50,028 nt of DNA from NCBI GenBank assembly GCA_946549035.1, contig CAMNQH010000021.1, forward strand, positions 1-50,028, written 5' to 3'. This document shows positions 14,878 to 23,531 of this stretch, one piece after another (positions within the stretch are counted from its first letter, which is position 1; each line of letters begins with the position of its first letter). Under the pieces are notes generated by a model. It was not told where the DNA came from. It made no database searches and worked only from the letters and a program-made list of their open reading frames with translations. A program made the position numbers and the translations under genes. The stretch is from an uncultured Lachnospiraceae bacterium (GTDB taxonomy: Bacteria > Bacillota > Clostridia > Lachnospirales > Lachnospiraceae).

Positions 14878-16329
14878 ATGGCACTGATGACAGGTGACCA
14901 ATATGTGGAAAGCATGAGAAAAATGAACCTTCAAATATATATGTTTGGAGAGAAAATTGAGAATCCGGTGGACAATCCCATTCTGCGCCCGTCTCTGAAT
15001 TCCGTTAAAATGACTTATGATCTGGCTCAAATGCCGGAATATCAGGGGCTGATGACAACGACTTCCCACATAACCGGGGAGACGATTAACCGTTTTACCC
15101 ATATCCATCAAAGCACGGAAGACTTAAAGAACAAGGTAAAGATGCAGCGTTTGTGCGGACAGAAGACGGCGGCCTGCTTCCAGCGCTGCGTAGGGATGGA
15201 TTCCTTTAACGCCGTTTACAGCACTACATATGAATGTGACCAGAAGCATGGAACGTCTTACCATAAAAATTTCCTAAAATATCTGGAATATTGTCAGAAA
15301 AATGACTTGACGGTGGACGGAGCTATGACTGATCCCAAGGGCGACCGTTCCTTAGCTCCCCATGCTCAGGCGGATCCGGATTTGTACCTTCGTGTAGTAG
15401 AGCGTCGTTCGGACGGTATTGTGGTAAGAGGCGCCAAAGCCCACCAGACGGGTATTGTGAATTCTCATGAGGTGCTGGTAATGCCGACCGTTTCCATGCG
15501 GGAGGCTGATAAAGATTATGCGGTAGCGTTTGCAGTTCCTTCCGACGCAAAAGGAATCTATATGATTGTGGGCCGGCAGTCCTGCGATACCAGAAAGCTG
15601 GAAGGCTCTTCCCTGGATGTAGGAAATCCTGATTTCGGCGGTATGGAAGCATTGATTGTATTCGACGATGTATTTGTTCCCAACGAGCGGATCTTTATGG
15701 ATGGAGAATATGATTTTTCCGGTATGCTGGTGGAACGTTTTGCAGGATACCACAGACAGTCCTATGGCGGCTGTAAAGTAGGTGTGGGGGATGTATTGAT
15801 CGGCGCCAGCGCCGTGGCTGCGGAATTCAATGGAGCGGCCAAGGCTTCCCACATCAAGGATAAGCTGATTGAAATGATTCATCTCAACGAGACGTTATAT
15901 TGCTGCGGAATTGCCTGCTCCAGTGAAGGTACGGAAACGGCTTCCGGGAATTATTTGATTAACCTTCTTTTGGCCAATGTCTGCAAGCAGAATATTACCC
16001 GGTTCCCTTACGAGATTGCCCGTCTGGCGGAAGACATTGCGGGAGGTATTATGGTTACGGCGCCTTCTGAGAAGGATTTGAGGGATCCTAAGATTGGCCC
16101 GGTATTGGAGAAGTATTTCAAGGGCGTAGCGGATGTGCCTACCATTGAAAGAATGAAGATTCTTCGTCTGATTGAGAATCTGACCCTTGGTTCTGCAGCC
16201 GTAGGATATCGTACGGAGTCCATGCACGGCGCAGGCTCTCCCCAGGCTCAGCGCATTATGATTGCAAGGCAGGGGAATCTGGAGGAGAAGAAGGCTTTGG
16301 CTAAGGCGATTGCCCATATTGAGGCGTAG
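14878..16329 (+). CDS. abfD: 4-hydroxybutyryl-CoA dehydratase / vinylacetyl-CoA delta-isomerase
   Basis: A 483-aa enzyme of the 4-hydroxyphenylacetate 3-hydroxylase fold that converts 4-hydroxybutyryl-CoA to crotonyl-CoA using FAD and an oxygen-sensitive [4Fe-4S] cluster. The cluster ligands known from Clostridium aminobutyricum are all present: Cys100 and Cys104 (AACFQRC), His292 (AGYHRQS) and Cys299 (YGGCK). Long stretches follow the family closely (YMFGEKIEN, GRQSCDTRK, AGSPQAQRIMIARQGN). The start is ATG 14878 with AAAGGA upstream; GTG 14869 is in frame but less likely. It has its own sigma-54 promoter and terminator, so it is transcribed alone. The genes that usually accompany it (succinate-semialdehyde dehydrogenase, 4-hydroxybutyrate CoA-transferase) are absent from this window. 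Confidence 0.95.
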   Translation: MALMTGDQYVESMRKMNLQIYMFGEKIENPVDNPILRPSLNSVKMTYDLAQMPEYQGLMTTTSHITGETINRFTHIHQSTEDLKNKVKMQRLCGQKTAACFQRCVGMDSFNAVYSTTYECDQKHGTSYHKNFLKYLEYCQKNDLTVDGAMTDPKGDRSLAPHAQADPDLYLRVVERRSDGIVVRGAKAHQTGIVNSHEVLVMPTVSMREADKDYAVAFAVPSDAKGIYMIVGRQSCDTRKLEGSSLDVGNPDFGGMEALIVFDDVFVPNERIFMDGEYDFSGMLVERFAGYHRQSYGGCKVGVGDVLIGASAVAAEFNGAAKASHIKDKLIEMIHLNETLYCCGIACSSEGTETASGNYLINLLLANVCKQNITRFPYEIARLAEDIAGGIMVTAPSEKDLRDPKIGPVLEKYFKGVADVPTIERMKILRLIENLTLGSAAVGYRTESMHGAGSPQAQRIMIARQGNLEEKKALAKAIAHIEA

Positions 16330-16407
16330 TATATAGCTGCAAAGATACCGTCTCTTGTTGCATCAGCAGAAGAAGTTGTAAATATATCTATAAACGAAAC
16401 AGAAGTG

Positions 16408-16467
16408 AAAAATAGAGTGTAAAGCCTGGATGGAATGGGAATACAGGCGTTACACTCTATTTTTTTA
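16408..16467 (+). terminator. Strong terminator after abfD
   Basis: AAAAATAGAGTGTAA-GCCTG pairs with CAGGC-TTACACTCTATTTTT across a 15-nt loop, then seven T. It separates the sigma-54 island from the two-component system. Confidence 0.92.
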
Positions 16468-16516
16468 AAGAGCCGTTATTGAAAGTTTGCTCTGAAAACC
16501 CATGAATGGGCAAAAC

Positions 16517-16549
16517 CTTTAGCGTTGCTTTAGGAAAGAGTGGTATAAT
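16517..16549 (+). promoter_or_regulatory. Promoter of the two-component system with CTTTAG direct repeat
   Basis: CTTTAG occurs at 16517-16522 and 16528-16533, exactly 11 bp apart. The second copy (CTTTAGG) ends 9 bp before a TATAAT -10 at 16544-16549. No good -35 is present. The ABC operon promoter has the same layout, so this is the probable binding site of the response regulator (autoregulation). Confidence 0.65.
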
Positions 16550-16580
16550 AGAGACAGCATAACGGATTGGAGTGAGAGAG

Positions 16581-17255
16581 ATGAAAATACTAATTGCAGA
16601 GGATGATACCAGATTACTGAAGTCCTTGCTGCATATCTTTACGTTGAACAAGTTCAGTGCAGATGGAGTGTCCGACGGAAAAGAAGCCTTGGAATATGCC
16701 CTCACAGGAGAATACGACGGACTTGTTTTAGATATTATGATGCCTGGTATGGATGGAATAGAGGTTTTAAGAGCGCTTAGAAAGGAAAATATTACAACCC
16801 CGGCGCTGTTTTTGACGGCCAGAACAGAGGTTTCCCAGAGGGTAGACGGATTGGATGCCGGGGCGGATGATTATCTGCCAAAACCGTTTTCAACGGCAGA
16901 GCTCTTGGCCAGAGTCCGGGCAATGCTCCGACGGAAAGAGAATTATACCCCGGAGCTTTTGACATTTGGAGGACTGACGCTGAATCGGTCTACTTATGAA
17001 ATTTCCAGTCAGACAAACCGACAGACGCTAAGTGGAAAAGAGTACCAGATATTGGAAATGTTGATGGAAAAGCCGGGAATGATTGTCACAGCAGAACAGT
17101 TTTTGACGCATATCTGGGGGTGGAATACAGAAATTGATACAAGCTCTGTGTGGGTGCATATCTCGAATCTGCGAAAAAAGATGGACAAAATTGAAGCTCC
17201 TGTCAGCATAAGGTTTGTACGCGGCGCGGGTTATATTCTGGAGAAAGCGATATGA
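16581..17255 (+). CDS. OmpR-family response regulator
   Basis: A 224-aa two-domain regulator. The receiver domain has the acidic pair EDD (7-9), phospho-acceptor Asp51 (LVLDIMMPGMDG), the TAR switch Thr and the Lys of LPKPF. The C-terminal winged helix (~125-224) ends in the family phrase VWVHISNLRKKM...IRFVRGAGYILE. Start ATG 16581 has GGAG 9 nt upstream; GTG 16572 is less likely. The stop overlaps the kinase ATG by 4 nt (ATGA), so the pair is translationally coupled. The same direct repeat lies at its own promoter and at the ABC exporter promoter, so it most likely activates both. Confidence 0.92.
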   Translation: MKILIAEDDTRLLKSLLHIFTLNKFSADGVSDGKEALEYALTGEYDGLVLDIMMPGMDGIEVLRALRKENITTPALFLTARTEVSQRVDGLDAGADDYLPKPFSTAELLARVRAMLRRKENYTPELLTFGGLTLNRSTYEISSQTNRQTLSGKEYQILEMLMEKPGMIVTAEQFLTHIWGWNTEIDTSSVWVHISNLRKKMDKIEAPVSIRFVRGAGYILEKAI

Positions 17256-18481
17256 TTTATCATTTGCAAAAGAAAGTCATACGCATATGCGGGGGTTCTG
17301 TACTTCTTGTATTTACGATAATCTTTGTTCTGATCTATAGTTTTAGCGCAAGACAGCTTAACGAAACAATGGATGCACTGACCGACCGGATATCGGATAA
17401 CGACGGAAGATTTCCGGAATGGAGAGACGACAGAGGGAATCCGAGAATACCGGTGGGCGTACCGGATTTCATGACAATGGAAACGCCGTTTAGTACCCGT
17501 TTTTTTACCGTGCGGTTTGATGAAAGCGGCCGGATGGCGGATGTGGATGTGAGTTCGATTTCTGCAATTACTGAAGAAACGGCAAAGGAATATGGGCAAG
17601 AAACTCGTGAAAGAGGCCGGGAACGCGGCTGGATGGGAGACTACCGATATAAGCAGTATCCGTCGGAGCATGGAATGACGATTGTTTATGTGGATGGCAG
17701 TATGAACCGGTTTATGTCAAACAGGATGCTTTTAGCAGCAGGCATTGTGCTTATCGTCAGCGCTTTCGCCATTTGGATTATCGTAATATTTTTTTCAAAG
17801 CGCGCAGTCCGGCCGGTGGCGGAGAGTTATGAAAAGCAGAAACAGTTTATCACAGATGCAAACCACGAATTAAAGACGCCCCTGACTCTGGTAATGACAA
17901 ATCTGGATATTCTGGAGGCAGAAATAGGACAAAATGAGTGGTTATCAGACATTCGCAGCGAAGGGGAGCGTATGAGTGCATTGGTGAACCAGTTGGTTGT
18001 GCTGACCAGGATGGATGAGGATAAGACAAATCTGGAAATGGGGAGTTTTTCTCTGAGCGATATGATAATGGACGTTATTTCAGAATTTCAGATGCTGGCC
18101 CAGGATCGCGGAAAATCTATGGAGGCACAGATTGATCCGAAGGCAGATTATGTAGGTGATGAGGCAGCGGTCCGCAGAGTGGTTTCCATTCTTCTGGATA
18201 ATGCGGTCAAATATTGCGATAATGGAGGAAGTATCAAAATCAGGCTGGAAAAGAAGAAGCATTCGGTGTTTTATGTGGAAAACACATATGCAGACGTAGG
18301 GGAAACAGAGCTTGATAAGCTGTTTGACCGGTTTTACCGGGCGGACAAGGCAAGGACCTTTACCGGTGGGTTTGGAGTCGGGCTGTCCATTGCCAAAGCA
18401 ATCGTAACTCAGCACAAGGGAGAAATTAACGCTTATAAAAAAGATACAGATCATATTGGGTTTAAAGTAATATGGCGGTAA
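17252..18481 (+). CDS. Sensor histidine kinase
   Basis: A 409-aa membrane kinase. TM1 is ~12-32, an extracytoplasmic sensor of ~125 residues (rich in Arg, Asp and Glu) follows, and TM2 is ~158-181. There is almost no HAMP linker before the HisKA domain with the phospho-acceptor His205 (DANHELKTPLTL). The HATPase domain shows the N box DNAVKYC and the G box FTGGFGVGLSIAKAI. It phosphorylates the response regulator encoded 4 nt upstream. No ligand can be read from the sensor domain. The operon ends in a terminator at ~18503, and the neighbouring ABC exporter is a separate transcript. Confidence 0.92.
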   Translation: MIYHLQKKVIRICGGSVLLVFTIIFVLIYSFSARQLNETMDALTDRISDNDGRFPEWRDDRGNPRIPVGVPDFMTMETPFSTRFFTVRFDESGRMADVDVSSISAITEETAKEYGQETRERGRERGWMGDYRYKQYPSEHGMTIVYVDGSMNRFMSNRMLLAAGIVLIVSAFAIWIIVIFFSKRAVRPVAESYEKQKQFITDANHELKTPLTLVMTNLDILEAEIGQNEWLSDIRSEGERMSALVNQLVVLTRMDEDKTNLEMGSFSLSDMIMDVISEFQMLAQDRGKSMEAQIDPKADYVGDEAAVRRVVSILLDNAVKYCDNGGSIKIRLEKKKHSVFYVENTYADVGETELDKLFDRFYRADKARTFTGGFGVGLSIAKAIVTQHKGEINAYKKDTDHIGFKVIWR

Positions 18482-18502
18482 TAAATGACATTCTTTCATA
18501 GG

Positions 18503-18534
18503 GAAGCGACCACGATAGGGGTTGCTTCTTTTTT
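18503..18534 (+). terminator. Terminator after the sensor kinase
   Basis: GAAGCGACC pairs with GGTTGCTTC around an 8-nt loop, followed by six T. Confidence 0.88.
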
Positions 18535-18558
18535 GATTCACAAATTTTTCACAGCTTT

Positions 18559-18591
18559 CTTTAGGCTGTCTTTAGGGTCGTTTTGTAAAAT
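18559..18591 (+). promoter_or_regulatory. Promoter of the Gld-type ABC operon with TCTTTAGG direct repeat
   Basis: TCTTTAGG occurs at 18558-18565 and 18569-18576, exactly 11 bp apart. The second copy ends 9 bp before the -10 TAAAAT (18586-18591). Repeat period, sequence and distance to the -10 match the promoter of the adjacent two-component system. Confidence 0.65.
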
Positions 18592-18662
18592 CTTAAAGAT
18601 GAAAGAAGTTTGCTTGTGTTTATATGAGCAAATGACTGTGAAAACAAGTAAGGAGGGTCATT

Positions 18663-19634
18663 ATGATCACAGTAGAGCATTTGACAAAATGTTATGGTGA
18701 TTTCATGGCAGTGAACGACTTGTCTTTCCAGATTGAGGAGGGGCATGTCTATGGCTTTTTGGGGCCGAACGGCGCTGGGAAATCCACCACAATGAATATC
18801 ATGACGGGGTGTTTGTCTGCAACGGATGGAACTGTCAGAATTAACGGCTGCGATATCTTCGAAGAGCCGCGGATGGCAAAAAAACTGATGGGATATCTGC
18901 CGGAGCAGCCGCCTTTATATATGAATGAGACGCCCATAGAGTATTTGAAATTTGTCGGCGCAGCGAAAGGTCTAAAGGGAAAGGAACTGGCGCAGCAGAT
19001 AGAAGAGGTGATTGATCAGACTAAAATTGGAAGTGTCAGAAATAAATTGATTTTAGCATTGTCAAAAGGATATAAGCAGCGTGTAGGTATTGCCCAGGCG
19101 CTTTTGGGAAATCCCAAAGTGATTATTCTGGATGAACCGACAGTAGGCCTTGATCCCATCCAGATTATAGAGATACGTGATTTGATCAGGCAGCTTGGAA
19201 AAAGCCATACGGTTATTCTAAGCTCCCATATTCTGTCGGAGGTACAGGCGATTTGTGAAAAGGTACTGATTATTGCCAAAGGGCGGCTGGTAGCTTTTGA
19301 CGCGCCGGAAAACCTGGAAAAACTGAGACAATCGTCAAACGGCATTGATTTTACAGTAGAAGCGCTTCCGGAGGAAACGGAGGAGATTTTGGAAACGCTG
19401 GGGATAAGCGAAGGATATGAGCTGAACGAGGTAGAAACGGGACTTTTAAAAATTCATGTGAAAGCTGATACGGATGATGTCAGGTCTGTATGCCGGCAGT
19501 TGTTCTTTGCATTTTCAGAAAAACAGAAGGCAATTGTTGAGATGGCTTCAAAGAAAGCAAATCTGGAGGACGTCTTTATTGAACTGACGGAAGGGGATGA
19601 TTCTTTAGAGGAAGGTGAGGTGGAAAAAGAGTGA
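18663..19634 (+). CDS. ABC transporter ATP-binding protein (GldA-like)
   Basis: A 323-aa ATPase of an ABC-2 type exporter. It has Walker A GPNGAGKST (~37-45), a Q-loop near YLPEQPPLY, a variant signature LSKGYKQR (LSGGQ is usual; the SKGYKQR form is common in the GldA group), Walker B VIILDEPTVGLDP and the H-loop His in ILSSHILSE. A ~100-residue C-terminal extension follows. AAGGAGG precedes ATG 18663. It overlaps the permease start by 4 nt. With the permease, GldG and DUF4340 proteins it forms a four-gene exporter next to a two-component system that probably senses its substrate or the damage it causes. Confidence 0.92.
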   Translation: MITVEHLTKCYGDFMAVNDLSFQIEEGHVYGFLGPNGAGKSTTMNIMTGCLSATDGTVRINGCDIFEEPRMAKKLMGYLPEQPPLYMNETPIEYLKFVGAAKGLKGKELAQQIEEVIDQTKIGSVRNKLILALSKGYKQRVGIAQALLGNPKVIILDEPTVGLDPIQIIEIRDLIRQLGKSHTVILSSHILSEVQAICEKVLIIAKGRLVAFDAPENLEKLRQSSNGIDFTVEALPEETEEILETLGISEGYELNEVETGLLKIHVKADTDDVRSVCRQLFFAFSEKQKAIVEMASKKANLEDVFIELTEGDDSLEEGEVEKE

Positions 19635-20494
19635 TTGCCGTATGGAAGCATGAGCTGTCGGGTCATTTTCATTCACTGACAGCCTATATTTTTTCAGCGT
19701 TTCTCTTGGCCTTTGTAGGTCTTGGGGCGATGCTTTATAACATTCAGTCGGCAGTGGCAAATTTTGAGTATGTGCTGAGCTTTGTATGTCTTGGCTTTGT
19801 GGTGATCATCCCGATTCTGACGATGAGGGTGGTTGCAGAGGAGCGCAGGCAGAAAACAGATCAGCTCTTATATTCTTTGCCTATTACGACATCGCAAATC
19901 ATTATCGGGAAATATCTGGCTCTTTTAATCGTGTATCTGGCGCCCCTTGTGATTATTTCCTTTTATCCGCTGATTTTTTCCAGGTTTGGGGAGGTTTACC
20001 TGTTGACGTCCTACGGTGCTATGTTTGCTTTTTTTATGATGGGAGCGGCGTTTATGGCCGTTGGCACGTTTATTTCTTCTTTGACGGATAATCTTGGTTT
20101 TGCCGCTGGAATCGCTATTCCGGTAATTCTTTTCAATTATTACAGTGTATCATTGGCCGAGTATGTATCCTCTACGGCAATCGGTTCTGCTGCTGCGCTG
20201 ATTGTGGCTGCGGTTATTCTCGGATTTGTAATCCGGCATTTGACCAGAAATGACAGACTGGCTTTTGGCATCGGTGCAGTTCTTTCCATTGTCGTCGCCG
20301 GATTGTATGTGATGGACAGTGCCGCCTTTGAAGGCCTGCTTCCGGATATTATGAAAAAACTCTCATTGTTTGAGCGTTTTTCCAAATTTGTGAATGGTGT
20401 GTTTGACCTGACAGGGATTATTTATTATTTGACAGTAATTGCTTTCTTTCTGTTTCTGTCCGTGCAGTCTCTTGAGAAACGGAGGTATAACTGA
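19631..20494 (+). CDS. ABC-2 type permease (GldF-like)
   Basis: A 287-aa integral membrane protein with about six hydrophobic segments (~12-35, 50-72, 92-120, 130-155, 165-195, 260-280) and the family loop TMRVVAEERRQKTDQLLYSLPITTSQII. Its start is GTG 19631, inside the end of the ATPase gene (4-nt overlap), and it ends with a TGATG overlap with the GldG gene, so the operon is tightly coupled. It forms the channel of the ABC exporter. The substrate is unknown. Confidence 0.88.
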   Translation: MIAVWKHELSGHFHSLTAYIFSAFLLAFVGLGAMLYNIQSAVANFEYVLSFVCLGFVVIIPILTMRVVAEERRQKTDQLLYSLPITTSQIIIGKYLALLIVYLAPLVIISFYPLIFSRFGEVYLLTSYGAMFAFFMMGAAFMAVGTFISSLTDNLGFAAGIAIPVILFNYYSVSLAEYVSSTAIGSAAALIVAAVILGFVIRHLTRNDRLAFGIGAVLSIVVAGLYVMDSAAFEGLLPDIMKKLSLFERFSKFVNGVFDLTGIIYYLTVIAFFLFLSVQSLEKRRYN

Positions 20495-21948
20495 TGAAAA
20501 AACGGATTTTTAAAGATGGGCAAAAAAAGCAGTATATCCGCCAAAGCCAGATTGCATTAAAGGGGGGATCTTATTCGCTGATATTAACAGGAATCGTATT
20601 GGCAATTCTGACTGCGGTAAATGTTCTGGCAGCCGTACTGCCATCCACATGGACACAGTTGGATATCAGCTCTGCAAAGCTGTATTCCATTACCAGCAAT
20701 ACAAAAGCAGTGGTTCATGCATTGGAAAAGGATGTGACAATTTACTGGGTAGTTCAGGCGGACAAAGAAGATGATATTATTGAAAATCTGTTGGCAAAAT
20801 ATGAAAGTCTTTCAGAGCATATTAAAGTAGTAAAGAAAAATCCGGACGTCTATCCCACATTTACACAGCAGTATACTTCAGAAACTGTTCCGAATAACAG
20901 CTTAATTGTCCAGTGCGGAGATAGCAGTCGGTATATTAGCTATGAAGATATCTATCTGACAGAAGCAGATATGACCAGTTATTCCTATACAACCTCTTTT
21001 GACGGCGAGGGCGCCATTACTTCGGCGATTGATTATGTAGTCAGCGAAGATCATCCAAAGCTCTATATAACAGAGGGACATGGGGAGTCGGAGCTTTCCG
21101 CCGTATTTACAGAGCAGATTGAAAAACAGAATATAGAAACGGTTACATTCACTCTGTTAAATGCAGATACGGTGCCAAAAGAAGCGGACGTGGTGTTGAT
21201 TTATGCGCCAACCAGTGATATTTCTCAGGAAGAAAAGGATATGCTGGCGGAATACATTGCAAACGGCGGCAAGCTGATGGTAATGGCAGGACCGGTGGAG
21301 AAAGGGGCATTGACAAATCTGTACAGCCTGCTTGGAGACTACGGCGTGGCGGCGGAAGAAGGGATTGTGGTAGAAGGCGACAGGGATCATTATGCGTTCC
21401 AGCAGCCATATATTCTCCTGCCGGAAATGGCAGATCATGAGATTACAAACCCTTTGGCAGAGGGAAATTATTATGTAATTATGCCGATTGCGCTGGGATT
21501 AACCGTTACAGATACGTCAGGCTCTGTCATCCAGCTTTTGACCACGTCGGAAATAGCTTATAGTAAGTCTGCCGGATATGCGATTGAAACATATGAAAAA
21601 GAAGAAGGAGACGTGGATGGGCCGTTTGCAACAGCGGTGTCTGTTGATTGTGGCGGCGGAGGACAGATAGTATGGTTTGCATCCTCTAATTTTCTTGATG
21701 ATATGTATAATGCTTATTCCTCTGGTGCCAATCTGGATTTGGGCATGAATGCGCTTTCTTTCATGATCGGTGAACGAGAAGCAGTAGCAATCCGGAGCAA
21801 ATCTTTAAATTATAGCTACCTGACGATAAATGAGTCTACGGCATCCTACCTGAAAGTAATGATGATTGGCGTTTTTCCGCTGGCATTCTTAGGATATGGC
21901 GTCCATGTAATGGTAAGCAGAAGGAGGCGGCAAAATGAAACGATTTAA
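20494..21948 (+). CDS. GldG-family protein (ABC-associated, IFT52/GIFT-like domain)
   Basis: A 484-aa protein with an N-terminal membrane helix (~25-50) and a large extracytoplasmic region that starts with the family phrase QLDISSAKLYSITSNTKAVV. The middle has the LYITEGHGESEL and VLIYAPTSDISQEEKDML segments of the GldG/IFT52-like fold. A second membrane helix lies near the C-terminus (~452-472), followed by a short basic tail. GldG proteins accompany GldA/GldF ABC exporters; outside Bacteroidetes their role is not established. It begins 1 nt into the permease stop and overlaps the next gene by 14 nt. Confidence 0.87.
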   Translation: MKKRIFKDGQKKQYIRQSQIALKGGSYSLILTGIVLAILTAVNVLAAVLPSTWTQLDISSAKLYSITSNTKAVVHALEKDVTIYWVVQADKEDDIIENLLAKYESLSEHIKVVKKNPDVYPTFTQQYTSETVPNNSLIVQCGDSSRYISYEDIYLTEADMTSYSYTTSFDGEGAITSAIDYVVSEDHPKLYITEGHGESELSAVFTEQIEKQNIETVTFTLLNADTVPKEADVVLIYAPTSDISQEEKDMLAEYIANGGKLMVMAGPVEKGALTNLYSLLGDYGVAAEEGIVVEGDRDHYAFQQPYILLPEMADHEITNPLAEGNYYVIMPIALGLTVTDTSGSVIQLLTTSEIAYSKSAGYAIETYEKEEGDVDGPFATAVSVDCGGGGQIVWFASSNFLDDMYNAYSSGANLDLGMNALSFMIGEREAVAIRSKSLNYSYLTINESTASYLKVMMIGVFPLAFLGYGVHVMVSRRRRQNETI

Positions 21949-23383
21949 ACGCTTATATGTATTATCCGGGATACTGGTTGTTATTTGTGGCGTGACTTTT
22001 TGGGTCGGCAGGTATGAGCAGCGAAAGGAGGAAATTAAAAACAGTGATGAAATCATCCTGGAAGTAGCAGCAGAGGATGTGACGGCGCTTTCATGGGAAT
22101 ATGATGAAACAAAACTGGCGTTCCATAAGGATGAAACGTGGATGTATAATGATGATGAGACTTTCCCCGTCAGCGAAGAAAAGGTGAAGGAGCTGCTGGA
22201 ACCGTTTGAGTCTTTTGGCGTGTCCTTTATGATTGAAAATGTGGAGGATTATAGCCAGTATGGACTGGATGATCCGACATGCCGTATTCAAATAGAAACG
22301 GCAGAAGAAAGCTATGAGGTGGAATTGGGCGGCTATAGTACCATGGATGAGCAGCGGTACGTATCCATTGGAGACGGCAATGTGTATCTGGTATCCACAG
22401 ATCCGATGGGAACCTATGAGATTGAACTGAAAGATATGATTCTGCATGATGAAACACCTTACATGAATCAGGCGGATAACATTACATTTGCAGGAAGTGA
22501 AAATTATAGTATTGTCTACCAAGAAGAAAGTGATGCCGCTTATCATGAGGATGATGTTTATTTCGTCAATGATGAGAACGAGTACCTGCCTTTGGATACG
22601 AATACCGTAAAGAGTTATTTTTCCGCTATCAGCAGTCTGGGGTTACGTAATTATGTGTCTTACAATGTAACAGAGGAAGAATTGGCCGTCTACGGATTGG
22701 ATGATCCGGAATTGACAACGACTATAGAGTATGTGGTGCAGGAGGAGCCAGGAGAGGATGGCAGTACAAAAGAAGCTGAAGAGAAGTCGAAAACGTTTGT
22801 GATACATGTTTCCCGTTCTGCAGAAGATAAAGAAAAAGCAGCAGAATCTTTGGGGGAGGCTGACACATCGGAAGAAGCTGATACAGAAGGAGAGTCTGTG
22901 CCTGCCTATGTACGGATTGGGGAGTCTCAGATTGTCTATGAGATTACAGAAACGGAATATGAATCCTTAATGGCAGTATCTTATAACGAGCTGCGTCATC
23001 AGAAGATCTTCTGGGCTGATTTTGACAAGGTAACCCAGATTGACATTTCTCTGGAGGATCAGACATATACTTTGATTTCCAAGGAAGAAGGAGAAGAAAT
23101 TGTATGGTCTTATGGAGAAGAAGAGATTGCTATAGATGATTTTAGGACGGCGCTGGCAGCCCTTACGGCAATGGAATTTAAAAACGAGGATGTGGGTGAT
23201 AAAGAAGAAATCAGCATGACGCTTCATTTGAATGATGAAAACTATCCGACAGTACACATTGGCCTGTACCGACGGGACGGGGATACCTGTATGGCTGTAG
23301 TTGACAGTGAACCGATAGCCGTTGTGACAAGAAGCAAAGTTGTGGACTTAATAGAGAGCGTAAATGCCATTGTACTGAATTAG
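21935..23383 (+). CDS. DUF4340 domain protein
   Basis: A 482-aa protein with one N-terminal membrane anchor (~7-25) and an acidic extracytoplasmic region containing repeated DUF4340 units. Related phrases recur, for example YSQYGLDDPTCRIQIE and LAVYGLDDPELTTTIE. An Asp/Glu-rich low-complexity stretch (EKSKTFVIHVSRSAEDKEKAAE...EADTEGES) lies in the middle. RBS AGGAGG precedes ATG 21935. DUF4340 proteins regularly follow GldG genes, so this is the fourth component of the exporter, probably an extracellular partner of GldG. It is the last gene of the operon. Confidence 0.87.
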   Translation: MKRFKRLYVLSGILVVICGVTFWVGRYEQRKEEIKNSDEIILEVAAEDVTALSWEYDETKLAFHKDETWMYNDDETFPVSEEKVKELLEPFESFGVSFMIENVEDYSQYGLDDPTCRIQIETAEESYEVELGGYSTMDEQRYVSIGDGNVYLVSTDPMGTYEIELKDMILHDETPYMNQADNITFAGSENYSIVYQEESDAAYHEDDVYFVNDENEYLPLDTNTVKSYFSAISSLGLRNYVSYNVTEEELAVYGLDDPELTTTIEYVVQEEPGEDGSTKEAEEKSKTFVIHVSRSAEDKEKAAESLGEADTSEEADTEGESVPAYVRIGESQIVYEITETEYESLMAVSYNELRHQKIFWADFDKVTQIDISLEDQTYTLISKEEGEEIVWSYGEEEIAIDDFRTALAALTAMEFKNEDVGDKEEISMTLHLNDENYPTVHIGLYRRDGDTCMAVVDSEPIAVVTRSKVVDLIESVNAIVLN

Positions 23384-23452
23384 GAATCAATGTATTTCTT
23401 GAAAATCTCAGTTTGACCAGTGATGTTATTTTAACATAATTCGGAGCCGTTA

Positions 23453-23481
23453 TTGCAATCTGATTTTTGATATTCTATAAT
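23453..23481 (+). promoter_or_regulatory. Sigma-A promoter of the DUF6440 gene
   Basis: TTGCAA (23453-23458) and TATAAT (23476-23481) are separated by 17 bp, about 50 bp before the start codon. Confidence 0.75.
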
Positions 23482-23505
23482 AGGAAATGGCAATTTATAA
23501 TTAGA

Positions 23506-23520
23506 CTAAACGAAGTTTAG
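23506..23520 (+). promoter_or_regulatory. Small hairpin abutting the ribosome site of the DUF6440 gene
   Basis: CTAAAC-GAA-GTTTAG forms a 6-bp stem with a 3-nt loop. Its last two bases are the first two of the AGGAGG ribosome site (23519-23524). Confidence 0.4.
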
Positions 23521-23531
23521 GAGGAATACGT

